64,000 nucleotides of DNA. Source: Chryseobacterium tructae. GTDB lineage: Bacteria; Bacteroidota; Bacteroidia; Flavobacteriales; Weeksellaceae. A program made the translations under genes and the position numbers. Shown here piece by piece: positions 15,646 through 24,363 of the stretch (positions within the stretch are counted from its first letter, which is position 1; each line of letters begins with the position of its first letter). The stretch is from the NCBI RefSeq assembly GCF_030409875.1, contig NZ_JAUFQR010000001.1, positions 2,356,001 to 2,420,000 on the forward strand. Direction: 5' to 3'. Below the pieces are notes generated by a model that worked only from the letters and a program-made list of their open reading frames with translations, was not told the DNA's origin and made no database searches.

Positions 15646-17592
15646 ATGAATTCTGTTAAAACCTATACGCTTTTCACCGATCATGATGTATATCTTTTTA
15701 AAGAAGGTAGACATTATAAGCTGTATGGTAAATTTGGAGCGCATTCTGTAAAGAAAGATGATGTGGCGGGAGTTTATTTTTCAGTTTGGGCACCTCATGC
15801 AAAAAAAGTATCTGTAATAGGAGATTTTAATAACTGGAATCATAAAGATCATATTCTGTTTCCAAGATGGGACGGTTCCGGGATCTGGGAAGGTTTTATT
15901 GAAGAATTGCCCTGGGGTACTTTATATAAATATGCTGTGGAAACAGCAAGAGGAGAGATCTTAGAAAAAAGTGACCCCTTTGCTTTAAGTTGGGAGCAGA
16001 ATATTCAGGCTGCTTCATTGGTTTCTACAACCTGGTATGAGTGGAATGACAAAGAATGGATGGAAAATCGCCGCGAGAAAAATAATTTGAATGCCCCCAT
16101 ATCTGTGTATGAACTGCATTTAGGTTCATGGGTAAGGGAGAATGATGATCCTGATCGTTTTTTGAATTATCGCGATATCGCCGAAAAACTCGTTCCCTAT
16201 ATAAAAGAAATGGGTTTTACCCACGTAGAGTTTATGCCCGTTATGGAATATCCTTACGATCCTAGCTGGGGATATCAGATCACGGGATTTTATGCCGCTA
16301 CATCACGCTTTGGTTCTCCTCAGGATCTGATGTTCCTGATCGATGAACTTCATAAAAATGATATAGGTGTTATCCTGGATTGGGTGCCTTCACATTTTCC
16401 AGGTGATGCCAATGGACTTCATCGTTTTGACGGTTCTTACCTGTATGAACATGAAGACCCAAGAAAAGGTTTTCACCCCGACTGGAAATCATATATCTTT
16501 AATTATGGAAGAAATGAAGTGAAATCTTTCCTCATTTCCAATGCGATGTTTTGGTTGGATCGTTATCATGCAGATGGACTTCGTGTAGATGCAGTTACTT
16601 CAATGCTTCATCTGGATTATTCAAGGAATGAAGGCGAATGGGAACCCAATATATATGGTGGAAACGTCAATCTAGAAGCTAAGGCCTTTTTACAGGAATT
16701 CAATACGGCTGTTTACAAGGAATTTGGAAATAGTATTATGACAATTGCTGAAGAAAGTTCAGATTTTCCGATGCTGACTAAGCCTGTTCATGAAGGCGGT
16801 GTAGGTTTTGGAATGAAATGGATGATGGGCTGGATGCACGATACGTTGGATTATTTTAAGGAAGATTTTGTCAATAGAAGATTCCACCATCATAAACTTA
16901 CGTTTGCTTCCATGTATATGTATAACGAAAATTATATGATGCCTTTGTCACATGATGAAGTAGTGCATGGGAAAGCAAGTCTTATTTATAAAATGAAGGG
17001 TGATGAGTGGCAGAAATTTGCCAATCTTCGTACCTTGTATGTCTATATGTATACCCATCCGGGAGCCAAACTCCTTTTTATGGGGGATGAATTTGGGCAA
17101 ACCAGTGAATGGAATTTTAAGCAAAGCCTGGATTGGCATCTTTTGAAATATCCTGTGCATAAAGGATTACAGAATGTAGTAAAGGAGCTTAATCATTTAT
17201 ACAGATCTGAATCAGCTTTGTATGAAAATCAGTTTGATAAACATGGTTTTGAATGGATAGAAGCTGACGATCTTGAAAATTCAGTATACGTTTATCTCAG
17301 AAAAGGAAAAAGAAAAGATGATGTTTTGATGACGGTATTGAATCTGGCACCAAAAGTTTTGGATTACAAAATAAACATTCCTAGCGGAACCCATTGGGAA
17401 GTGATTTTTAATTCCGATGATGAAGAATATAGCGGAAGTGGAGTGATTTCTGAGATTTTGGAAGAGAAATATGAAGATGATGCAGATTATCATAAGTTTA
17501 TGATCATCAAGTTGCCTCCTCTGGCAGGTGTTGTTTTAAGACAGCAAAAAGATAAAAAGTATAAATTACACAGAATTAAACACAAAAGATAA
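15646..17592 (+). CDS. glgB: 1,4-alpha-glucan branching enzyme
   Basis: 648 residues from the ATG at 15646; a TTG directly before it is not needed. It makes the alpha-1,6 branches of glycogen. An N-terminal CBM48 domain (VSVIGDFNNWNH near 60-70) precedes a GH13 barrel with the nucleophile Asp315 in DGLRVDAV, the acid/base Glu369 in TIAEESSDFP, and the transition-state Asp437 in SHDEVVHGK. The insert YDPSWGYQITGFYA is typical of branching enzymes. Length fits the short-N-terminus GlgB type. It is the first gene of a glycogen operon: glgA begins after a two-base gap. A weak TATTTTTC element at 15601 may be the promoter. Confidence 0.96.
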   Translation: MNSVKTYTLFTDHDVYLFKEGRHYKLYGKFGAHSVKKDDVAGVYFSVWAPHAKKVSVIGDFNNWNHKDHILFPRWDGSGIWEGFIEELPWGTLYKYAVETARGEILEKSDPFALSWEQNIQAASLVSTTWYEWNDKEWMENRREKNNLNAPISVYELHLGSWVRENDDPDRFLNYRDIAEKLVPYIKEMGFTHVEFMPVMEYPYDPSWGYQITGFYAATSRFGSPQDLMFLIDELHKNDIGVILDWVPSHFPGDANGLHRFDGSYLYEHEDPRKGFHPDWKSYIFNYGRNEVKSFLISNAMFWLDRYHADGLRVDAVTSMLHLDYSRNEGEWEPNIYGGNVNLEAKAFLQEFNTAVYKEFGNSIMTIAEESSDFPMLTKPVHEGGVGFGMKWMMGWMHDTLDYFKEDFVNRRFHHHKLTFASMYMYNENYMMPLSHDEVVHGKASLIYKMKGDEWQKFANLRTLYVYMYTHPGAKLLFMGDEFGQTSEWNFKQSLDWHLLKYPVHKGLQNVVKELNHLYRSESALYENQFDKHGFEWIEADDLENSVYVYLRKGKRKDDVLMTVLNLAPKVLDYKINIPSGTHWEVIFNSDDEEYSGSGVISEILEEKYEDDADYHKFMIIKLPPLAGVVLRQQKDKKYKLHRIKHKR

Positions 17593-17594
17593 AA

Positions 17595-19001
17595 ATGGTA
17601 ATCTATCATTTAAGTACAGAATGTTACCCTGTAGCAAAAGTAGGTGGCTTGGCAGATGTTGTTGGGGCGCTTCCGAAATATCAGAATAAAATAAAAGGAA
17701 TAGATGCCAAGGTCGTAATGCCATGGTACAACAAACCCTTTTTCTATGAACATGAATTTGAGGTGGTTTTTGATGGGTTTATTCATCAGGGGTCAAACAT
17801 GCTTCAGGTTCAGGTGATGAAAGAGAAAACAAATGTTCTAGGATTTGAGCTGTACATGGTGAAAATCCCGGGGCTACTGGATAGAGATAATCCTTATGGT
17901 TATCAGGATGAAAGTTTTCAGTTTCTGGCTTTTCAGCAAAGTGTTCTGCATTGGATGTGTGCTATGGAAATTAGACCAGATGTGCTTCATTGTCATGATT
18001 ATCACACCGGATTGATTCCTTTTATGGTAGAACATTGCCCTGAATTTAGCTTTCTGCAAGGTGTAAAAACTATAGGAACCATTCATAATGGGGAGTATCA
18101 GGGAATGATGAGTTGGAATATGGCGAATTATATGCCTTCTTTTGATGCCTACAAATGGGGACTAATGGATTGGAACGGTTTTATGAATCCATTGGCAAGT
18201 ATGCTGAAATGTTCCCATGCTTTTACTACCGTTTCCGAAGGGTATCTGGAAGAACTTTTCATCAGCTTCCGAGGATTAGAAAGTCTCGTTCGTCAGGAAT
18301 TTGGAAAAGCCTATGGAATTATCAACGGAATTGATACCGAAGTCTGGAACCCTGAGACTGATCCGATGCTGGATTTTAATTTTAATAATAAAAATGCAGT
18401 CGCTCAAAAGAAAAAGAATAAAGAGAAACTCTGTAAAGAATATGGTCTAAAGCCGGAATTGCCTTTATTTGCATTCATTGGCAGGTTTGCTACAGAAAAA
18501 GGAGCTGATTTGTTACCGGATGTAGTATGGCGAAGTATCAAACAAAGCTACGGAGCTTTAAATATTATGATCTTGGGCTCGGGAAATACCTATATTGAGA
18601 ATAAACTTAAAGAATACGATTATACCTACACCAATTTTGCTGTGGATCTCGGCTATAAAGAACATCTTTCTCATAAGATCTATGCCTCGGCAGACTTTCT
18701 ATTGATGCCATCAAGAGTAGAACCATGTGGACTGAATCAAATGTATTCTATGAGATACGGAACAGTTCCTGTAGTAAGATATACAGGCGGATTGAAAGAT
18801 ACAGTAGAAGATATTTCAACAGGCGGAGCAGGGTTGAACTTTACGTATCCCGGTGTAGATGATATTGTACATGCGATGAACAGGGCACTTGGAGTTTACA
18901 ACCAAAAAGGAATGATGGAGGAGCTTATTCATGCTAATATGAAATTTGATTTTGCATGGGAGAAATCTGCCGAAAAATATATAGCTTTATATAAAAACTG
19001 A
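17595..19001 (+). CDS. glgA: Glycogen synthase (GT5)
   Basis: 468 residues. It transfers glucose from ADP-glucose to the growing glucan chain. The N terminus has the ADP-glucose-binding motif in its Bacteroidota form (AKVGGLADVVGALPK), GTIHNGEYQG stands where many GlgA proteins have HN...G, and the C-terminal nucleotide-binding region contains IGRFATEKGADLL and LLMPSRVEPCGLNQMYSMRYGTVPVVRYTGGLKD with the conserved EPCGL. It starts two bases after glgB ends. The next gene, a small lipoprotein, starts one base after its stop, so the transcript continues into glgC. Confidence 0.96.
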   Translation: MVIYHLSTECYPVAKVGGLADVVGALPKYQNKIKGIDAKVVMPWYNKPFFYEHEFEVVFDGFIHQGSNMLQVQVMKEKTNVLGFELYMVKIPGLLDRDNPYGYQDESFQFLAFQQSVLHWMCAMEIRPDVLHCHDYHTGLIPFMVEHCPEFSFLQGVKTIGTIHNGEYQGMMSWNMANYMPSFDAYKWGLMDWNGFMNPLASMLKCSHAFTTVSEGYLEELFISFRGLESLVRQEFGKAYGIINGIDTEVWNPETDPMLDFNFNNKNAVAQKKKNKEKLCKEYGLKPELPLFAFIGRFATEKGADLLPDVVWRSIKQSYGALNIMILGSGNTYIENKLKEYDYTYTNFAVDLGYKEHLSHKIYASADFLLMPSRVEPCGLNQMYSMRYGTVPVVRYTGGLKDTVEDISTGGAGLNFTYPGVDDIVHAMNRALGVYNQKGMMEELIHANMKFDFAWEKSAEKYIALYKN

Positions 19002-19002
19002 T

Positions 19003-19566
19003 ATGATGAAGAATCTTCTTTTGGGAATATTAGTGATTATAACTGCTTCTTGTGAGAAGGGAAGTCATAATATGCTGGCAAAGGAAGAACAGAATCAGTC
19101 TAAAGATGAATACTATACAATACTAGGCTATGGAATGCCTGATATGGAAAGGCAGAGATTGGTAGAAGGAATTTCAGAAAAATGGAAAATAAAAAATATA
19201 GATGTTGCAGGTTGTGAAGTAACCCAGGAACTGACAGATAGTGTAGCAGCAGAAAATAAGAAAACATATGCTGCGTTGGAAAAGAGGTATGGGAAAGACT
19301 GGAAAGTAAGATATGAAAAGGATATTGAAGCTTTCATAATGAAGCAGGCAGATATCATGGATATTTTGATTGTCAATAAGCCATTTCGCGAAAAGCTTAA
19401 AAGTTGTAACATAGAAATTGATGGAGTCATTAAAGAGGTTAAACAACTCACTAATTCTGAAGTATACGACGTGACGGTATACGATTTTGATAAAAATTAT
19501 AAAAAAATAATCTGCTGTACAGTGCAGGTGAATACCAAAGACAGAACAGTAAACTTAATAAAATAA
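19003..19566 (+). CDS. Putative lipoprotein inserted in the glycogen operon
   Basis: 187 residues with a lipoprotein signal peptide ending in a lipobox at ITASC (Cys17). The mature part is highly charged and shows no domain I recognise. It contains YTILGYGMPDMERQ near the start and ends in strands such as VYDVTVYDFDKNYKK. It is placed one base after glgA and 16 bp before glgC, so it is co-transcribed with enzymes that work in the cytoplasm, although it is itself predicted to be exported. A functional link to glycogen is therefore not obvious. It could be a recent insertion that kept the operon intact. Confidence 0.75.
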   Translation: MMKNLLLGILVIITASCEKGSHNMLAKEEQNQSKDEYYTILGYGMPDMERQRLVEGISEKWKIKNIDVAGCEVTQELTDSVAAENKKTYAALEKRYGKDWKVRYEKDIEAFIMKQADIMDILIVNKPFREKLKSCNIEIDGVIKEVKQLTNSEVYDVTVYDFDKNYKKIICCTVQVNTKDRTVNLIK

Positions 19567-19582
19567 AAAACGCAATATATTT

Positions 19583-20851
19583 ATGAACCGAAATGTAATC
19601 TCTATTGTATTGGGCGGTGGCAGAGGAACAAGATTATTCCCGTTAACGTATTCCAGATCAAAACCGGCAGTCCCTATTGCTGGAAAATACAGGCTGGTGG
19701 ATATTCCGATCTCAAATTGCCTAAACTCAGGACTGAATAAAATTCTGGTATTGACTCAGTTTAACTCAGCTTCCCTGAACTCACATATCAAAAACTCTTA
19801 TCACTTCGATATCTTTAGTCAGGGGTTTGTAGATATTCTGGCAGCAGAACAGAACGTAGAAAACGACAGCTGGTATCAGGGAACTGCAGATGCTGTGCGT
19901 CAGTCTATGAAACATCTTGAAAAATATGATTACGAATATATCTTAATCCTTTCCGGAGATCAGCTTTATCAAATGGATTTCAGAGAAATGCTGGATTTTC
20001 ATATCGAAAACGGAGGCGATCTTACCATTGCAACCATTCCCGTAAATGCTAAGGATGCTACAGGTTTTGGGATCTTAAAATCTGATGATGACGGAAATAT
20101 CACGTCTTTCTATGAAAAGCCGAATTATGATATGTTGGAAGGTCTTACATCTGAAGTTTCAGAAGAAAATAAACACAGAGGTAAGGAATATCTGGCTTCC
20201 ATGGGAATCTATATATTCACCAAGACCATCCTTAAGAAAATGTTTGATGAAGGAGCGGGTGATGATTTTGGAAAAGATATTATTCCAAATTCTATTGGAA
20301 AATATAAGACATTAAGTTATCAATATGAAGGGTATTGGACGGATATTGGAACGATAGAATCATTTTACGAAGCCAATTTGGATCTTTGTCTTGATCTTCC
20401 ACAATTCAACCTGTTTTCTTCCTCTCCGATCTATACAAGAGCGAGGATGCTTCCACCATCAAAGATCAACGGCTCTTATGTAAGTAAGGCTGTTTTTGGC
20501 GATGGATGTATCATCATGGCAGATAAAATTGAAAATTCAGTGATTGGAAACAGAACCAGAATAGATAAAGGAAGTACCATTGTTAATTCTTACGTCATGG
20601 GTGCGGATTTCTATCAGAATACCACAGAAATTGTTCTGAACGACAGAGCTGGCCGCCCGAATATGGGAATTGGAAAATACTGCTATATTGAAAAGGCAAT
20701 TCTTGATAAAAACTGTTATATCGGAGATAATGTGAAAATTATCGGTGGAAAACACCTTCCGGACGGTGACTATGACACTTATTCAGTACAGGATGGTATT
20801 GTAGTCGTGAAGAAGGGGGCTGTGCTGGCACCGGGAACGCATATAGGATGA
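19583..20851 (+). CDS. glgC: Glucose-1-phosphate adenylyltransferase
   Basis: 422 residues. It makes ADP-glucose, the committed step of glycogen synthesis. The nucleotidyltransferase domain opens with VLGGGRGTRLFPLTYSRSKP and PIAGKYRLVDIPISNC; the catalytic and substrate segments ILSGDQLYQMD and GTADAVRQ follow, then YWTDIGTIESFYEANL. The C-terminal part is a left-handed beta helix with repeated hexads (GRPNMGIGKYCYIEKAILDKNCYIGDNV split over several turns) that usually holds allosteric and oligomer contacts. Length is standard. It is the last gene of the glycogen operon; glgP or glgX are not in this window. Confidence 0.96.
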   Translation: MNRNVISIVLGGGRGTRLFPLTYSRSKPAVPIAGKYRLVDIPISNCLNSGLNKILVLTQFNSASLNSHIKNSYHFDIFSQGFVDILAAEQNVENDSWYQGTADAVRQSMKHLEKYDYEYILILSGDQLYQMDFREMLDFHIENGGDLTIATIPVNAKDATGFGILKSDDDGNITSFYEKPNYDMLEGLTSEVSEENKHRGKEYLASMGIYIFTKTILKKMFDEGAGDDFGKDIIPNSIGKYKTLSYQYEGYWTDIGTIESFYEANLDLCLDLPQFNLFSSSPIYTRARMLPPSKINGSYVSKAVFGDGCIIMADKIENSVIGNRTRIDKGSTIVNSYVMGADFYQNTTEIVLNDRAGRPNMGIGKYCYIEKAILDKNCYIGDNVKIIGGKHLPDGDYDTYSVQDGIVVVKKGAVLAPGTHIG

Positions 20852-21004
20852 GAAGTAAGGAAGAGGGAAGTTGGAGGCTGGTAGTTATTAAAGTCAGGAT
20901 AATGAATATACCTTTTCTTTATTGAAAGGGGATAAAAAATAATTCAATCAAAGAATTGTTGCTCATCATTGGACTAACAGTAGCTTCCAGCTTCCTTATT
21001 CCTG
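20851..21004. repeat. Inverted GGAAG-rich arm pair downstream of glgC
   Basis: The left arm at 20855-20883 (TAAGGAAGAGGGAAGTTGGAGGC) and right arm at 20990-21004 (AGCTTCCAGCTTCCTTATT) are inverted copies of the same arm family seen at 7096-7242. The spacer of about 100 bp holds no gene. Confidence 0.5.
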
Positions 21005-21049
21005 CTTTAATCAGGTTAATTAAACGCATAATTAGAGTGATCAACATAA

Positions 21050-21457
21050 GTGAAACCAATAAAATCTATCCTCATAACTGTTGCAATAATATTTTCTTGC
21101 ATCGTCAATGCACAATTGGATACCTTAAAATATTTAAAGCAATTTGAAGCAAATAAAGCTCAATATATAGGAAAACCTTTTGCGGTGCTGCTTAATGACA
21201 TGATACAGATACAACCCAAAACAGTCTGGCCAGTTCTTATTACTAATAAGAAAAGTGTCATCAGAGAATCTGAATTCAATTTTTGTGATAAAGAAAAAAG
21301 TTTTAATAATGTAATTAAGCTTTATATAACCTGGCAGGAAGAAATTCCAAGAAGTGATATAAAATATTGTGAGCAGAAAAATGGTTTTTATTTCACGGAA
21401 GAAGAACGCGTATTGTATGGAAATAAGATAGTGAAGGATATCTTGGTTTATCGTTGA
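21050..21457 (+). CDS. Secreted small protein, paralogue A
   Basis: 135 residues read from a GTG at 21050; this start is chosen because it gives a complete signal peptide (IKSILITVAIIFSCIVNAQ). The mature protein has conserved ends and a variable centre compared with the genes at 23360 and 23794. The shared N-terminal block contains LKYLKQFEANKAQYIGKPF and LLNDM.QIQPKTVW; the shared C-terminal block is YGNKIVKDILVYR. I do not know the family's function. Conserved flanks with a variable middle are reminiscent of immunity or binding proteins, but that is only a guess. Its 3' end is the left copy of a 175-bp direct repeat. Confidence 0.7.
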   Translation: MKPIKSILITVAIIFSCIVNAQLDTLKYLKQFEANKAQYIGKPFAVLLNDMIQIQPKTVWPVLITNKKSVIRESEFNFCDKEKSFNNVIKLYITWQEEIPRSDIKYCEQKNGFYFTEEERVLYGNKIVKDILVYR

Positions 21458-21609
21458 GAATGAAGAGGTATACTATTCAGGATAAGAAATAAAAACTCAT
21501 GATAGATAGCAACTTGTAGTTTCTTTCATTGACTTCTACTCTTTAATCAGGTTAATTATTGTTAAACATATAATTAGAGTGATCAGCATATTGGTCACTT
21601 TTTTTATTT
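21435..21609. repeat. Left copy of a 175-bp direct repeat
   Basis: This segment recurs at 24173-24347 at a constant offset of 2,738 bp, with only a few substitutions and no visible gap. It includes the last codons of paralogue A and a terminator. A shorter relative (AATCAGGTTAATTA...ATTAGAGTGATCA) is also present at 21009-21046. Confidence 0.85.
21578..21605 (+). terminator. Terminator after paralogue A
   Basis: AGTGATCA and TGGTCACT form an 8-bp stem with a 6-base loop, followed by seven T. The 21458-21798 gap otherwise holds the direct repeat and about 180 bp with no visible gene. Confidence 0.75.
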
Positions 21610-21798
21610 TTAAACAATTAGAAGTATTCTAATGAGGTAAGCGAAGGTGTGCAGCGATATTGCTGAAACACTTTGAGAAAATATAAGATTTAGAAAAAAA
21701 AAAAATCTTGGTAGACCATCAGACTAGTTATTTAAATTGAAAATCACTATTCTGTGATATTGTAAATTTTAATATATTAGCAACTCAAAAAAATATTT

Positions 21799-23337
21799 AT
21801 GACGAGAAAAAATATTCTTCAGTTAGCGCTGCTTGCATTGCTAACATTTTCCTTGCATTCCTGTAGAACAGAAGATGAAATACTTCCCAAAGAAGAACAA
21901 ATCCAATTCAGGGTTCCTATTGAAATGTTTTTGAAATTTGAGGAAAAAAATTTGTCTGATCCTGAATTTAGAGCACAGAATAAACAGGAAATGGGTCAGG
22001 CTAACCAAAAGAATGCTACTTATAGTACTTCTACTGTAAATATTCCATTGTCTCAAGTAAGTTATAAAATGCCTTTTAGAGAAACTATAGAAGCATTTTT
22101 TCGCAATAATACAGATTTGAGAAAAGATTTCTATCAGGATTTTGGTACCCCGTTTTATAATGTATCAACCTATACTTATGGGAATAACTCTAAAGCTATT
22201 GCTTTTCCTATCCTTCAAGGAGATCAGGTAACAGCGTTTATACATGGTATCGTTTCACCCAACAGAGACTATGTCCAATTTACCGTAATACAGAATAATG
22301 ATCCTGTAACTTTGAGAGTGTTAAGTATTCTTCAGGATGCAGTAGATAATCTTTATCCTAAAAATCCTACGCCAATGGGGAAATTTGCGAAGGAGCAATA
22401 TATCCGAGTTAATGATATAGAGGAAATCACCATTATTAAATTCAATGTTTTCTCTGGCGGTGGCGGCGGTTTTGGTTATTTATTTCCTGGGCGAGACTGG
22501 TGGAAAGATGCACAATGGAAAGAACCTGGTAACATGCATTTTGGTGGCGGTGGAAATGCAATGTCTGGAGATGGCTCTAAGCATAAGTTTCCAGATTATT
22601 TGGATCCAGGGGATAATCCTTGTGAAAAAATAAAAACAAATAATACAAAGGTTAAGGATTTACTTGATAAAACTGAGATAAAGAATAAAAAAGAACAAAT
22701 TACATCAAATATTTCCACTGATGCAAATGAAAAGTCTTTCTCTTTTGGAAAAGATACTTATGGTAATTATCAAACCACTACAATAAAAACTGGAATAGAC
22801 GGGCAATCTGTAGGGGTAATGGCTACTGCTAATGATATGACCATTGAAGGAGGAGCACATACTCATACCACTAGTTTATTTAACTGTTTTTCGCCAGCCG
22901 ACTTCTATGCTTTGCATGATGCGAATAAGGCTAATTCTGCTTTCCAATATTTTTATGTATTTTCTGAGACTGCAGGGTATGCAATGACTATTACCAATCC
23001 CGAAAGATTTAGGACTTTTTTGAGTAATCTACCTGCTGATTCTTATGATACTACTACAGGAGATTGGAAAAAAGGATCATCCATTTATAATGATTTTAAT
23101 GCAGCATTCCAACAGTTTAAAGATTCTGGCATTGATGAAGATCTAGCTTTTGAATACTCTACAGCAATGGTAATGGGTAAGTATGATATGGGAATCTCCC
23201 TAAGCAAGCAAGAGGCTGGAGGTAATTTTAACTCAATATTTGTACAGGAAAATAAAATGAATATACCTGTTGTGTCAGGGGGAACGATCTCTGTAAATAT
23301 TTATAAAAAAACAGATGATTGTAATCTAAAAAAATAA
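21799..23337 (+). CDS. Lipoprotein with a JAMM/MPN-like metal-site motif
   Basis: 512 residues with a lipoprotein signal (lipobox SLHSC, Cys22), so it should sit on an outer or inner membrane. The N-terminal 200 residues form a domain of unknown type. A Gly-rich linker with FSGGGGGFGYLFPGRDWW follows. The C-terminal domain contains GGAHTHTTSLFNCFSPADFYALHD (near residue 353), which matches the order of a JAMM metallo-site (HxH, then S-x-x-D), except that Thr replaces the usual Pro after HxH and the spacing is one residue longer. If real, it would be a zinc peptidase or isopeptidase fold. The downstream genes at 23360 and 23794 start 22 bp and 35 bp after the preceding stop and are probably co-transcribed. 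Confidence 0.65.
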   Translation: MTRKNILQLALLALLTFSLHSCRTEDEILPKEEQIQFRVPIEMFLKFEEKNLSDPEFRAQNKQEMGQANQKNATYSTSTVNIPLSQVSYKMPFRETIEAFFRNNTDLRKDFYQDFGTPFYNVSTYTYGNNSKAIAFPILQGDQVTAFIHGIVSPNRDYVQFTVIQNNDPVTLRVLSILQDAVDNLYPKNPTPMGKFAKEQYIRVNDIEEITIIKFNVFSGGGGGFGYLFPGRDWWKDAQWKEPGNMHFGGGGNAMSGDGSKHKFPDYLDPGDNPCEKIKTNNTKVKDLLDKTEIKNKKEQITSNISTDANEKSFSFGKDTYGNYQTTTIKTGIDGQSVGVMATANDMTIEGGAHTHTTSLFNCFSPADFYALHDANKANSAFQYFYVFSETAGYAMTITNPERFRTFLSNLPADSYDTTTGDWKKGSSIYNDFNAAFQQFKDSGIDEDLAFEYSTAMVMGKYDMGISLSKQEAGGNFNSIFVQENKMNIPVVSGGTISVNIYKKTDDCNLKK

Positions 23338-23359
23338 ACAACTTTATAATATTAGTTCT

Positions 23360-23758
23360 ATGAAAAAAATATTTATAATCATAAATTTCTTACTGTTCAA
23401 TTTTGGATATTCTCAACTAGATACCTTGAGTTATCTCAAACAGTTTGAAGCGAATAAAGCTCAATATATAGGAAAGCCTTTTTCGGTTTTGCTTAATGAT
23501 ATGACGCAGATACAACCTAAAACAGTCTGGCCAGAATTGAATATGAGATTTAAAACCTTTATTATTGGTAATCATTTTAAATTTGCAAATAAAGAATTTA
23601 GTTTTCATAATGCCGTAACATTAACTATTACTTGGAAAGATACCATTCCTATGAATCTGTTTAATTATTACGGGGAAAAAAATCATTTTTTTTTCACTCA
23701 GGAAGAAAAAGGCTTTTACGGAAGTAAAATCATAAAGGATATTATGGTATATAGATGA
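23360..23758 (+). CDS. Secreted small protein, paralogue B
   Basis: 132 residues with a signal peptide ending FNFGYSQ. The region from LSYLKQFEANKAQYIGKPF to IQPKTVWPE is almost identical to paralogue A at DNA level as well, and the C terminus YGSKIIKDIMVYR is shared. The central 45 residues differ strongly. It follows the JAMM-like lipoprotein by 22 bp and precedes paralogue C by 35 bp. Function unknown. The near-identity of the ends points to recent duplication or gene conversion. Confidence 0.75.
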   Translation: MKKIFIIINFLLFNFGYSQLDTLSYLKQFEANKAQYIGKPFSVLLNDMTQIQPKTVWPELNMRFKTFIIGNHFKFANKEFSFHNAVTLTITWKDTIPMNLFNYYGEKNHFFFTQEEKGFYGSKIIKDIMVYR

Positions 23759-23793
23759 TGTTTTTTTATTAAACTACTTTAATGGTGTGAGCT

Positions 23794-24195
23794 ATGAAAA
23801 AAATATTTTTAATGATAAGTTTCTTATTATTCAGTTTTGGATATTCTCAACAGGACACCTTAAAATACTTAAAGCAGTTTGAAGTCAACAAAGCTCAATA
23901 TATAGGAAAACCTTTTTCAGGATTACTTAATGATATGACAAAGATTCAGCCCAAAGCGATATGGCATAATGGGCCTTTTAATAATAAAAATATAAGAACC
24001 TCTTCTGACTTAGGCTTTTATGATTTGTCAAAAGGCTATGAATTTGGTGCTGTTACTCTTGTTATACATTGGCAAGACCCTATATCAGTAACAGAGGTCA
24101 ATTATTATAAAAATAAAAACAAAAATAACTTCACATCTGAAGAAAAAAACTTTTTTGGGAAGAGAATAATAAAAGATATCCTGGTTTATCGTTGA
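23794..24195 (+). CDS. Secreted small protein, paralogue C
   Basis: 133 residues, signal peptide ending FSFGYSQ. It shares LKYLKQFEVNKAQYIGKPF, LLNDMTKIQPK and the C-terminal FGKRIIKDILVYR with paralogues A and B, while the centre (about residues 60-105) differs from both. It ends inside the right copy of the 175-bp direct repeat, as paralogue A ends inside the left copy. Function unknown. Confidence 0.75.
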   Translation: MKKIFLMISFLLFSFGYSQQDTLKYLKQFEVNKAQYIGKPFSGLLNDMTKIQPKAIWHNGPFNNKNIRTSSDLGFYDLSKGYEFGAVTLVIHWQDPISVTEVNYYKNKNKNNFTSEEKNFFGKRIIKDILVYR

Positions 24196-24347
24196 GAATG
24201 AAGAGGTATACTATTCGGGATAAGAAATAAAAACTTATGGTAGATAGCAACTTGTAACTTCTTTCATTGACTTCTTCTCTTTAATCAGGTTAATTATTGT
24301 TAAACATATAATTAGAGTGATCAGCATATTGGTCACTTTTTTTATTT
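24173..24347. repeat. Right copy of the 175-bp direct repeat
   Basis: Matches 21435-21609. Recombination between the copies would remove the lipoprotein and two paralogues and leave a single fused paralogue. Confidence 0.85.
24316..24343 (+). terminator. Terminator after paralogue C
   Basis: Same AGTGATCA/TGGTCACT stem and seven-T tract as at 21578, carried by the right copy of the direct repeat. Confidence 0.75.
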
Positions 24348-24351
24348 GTAT

Positions 24352-24359
24352 TACTTTTG
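24352..24359 (+). promoter_or_regulatory. -7 promoter element (TACTTTTG) of the SRPBCC gene
   Basis: A TAnnTTTG match ending four bases before the ATG at 24364. It supports that start over an in-frame upstream one at 24346, and predicts a leaderless mRNA. Confidence 0.55.
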
Positions 24360-24363
24360 TGCG

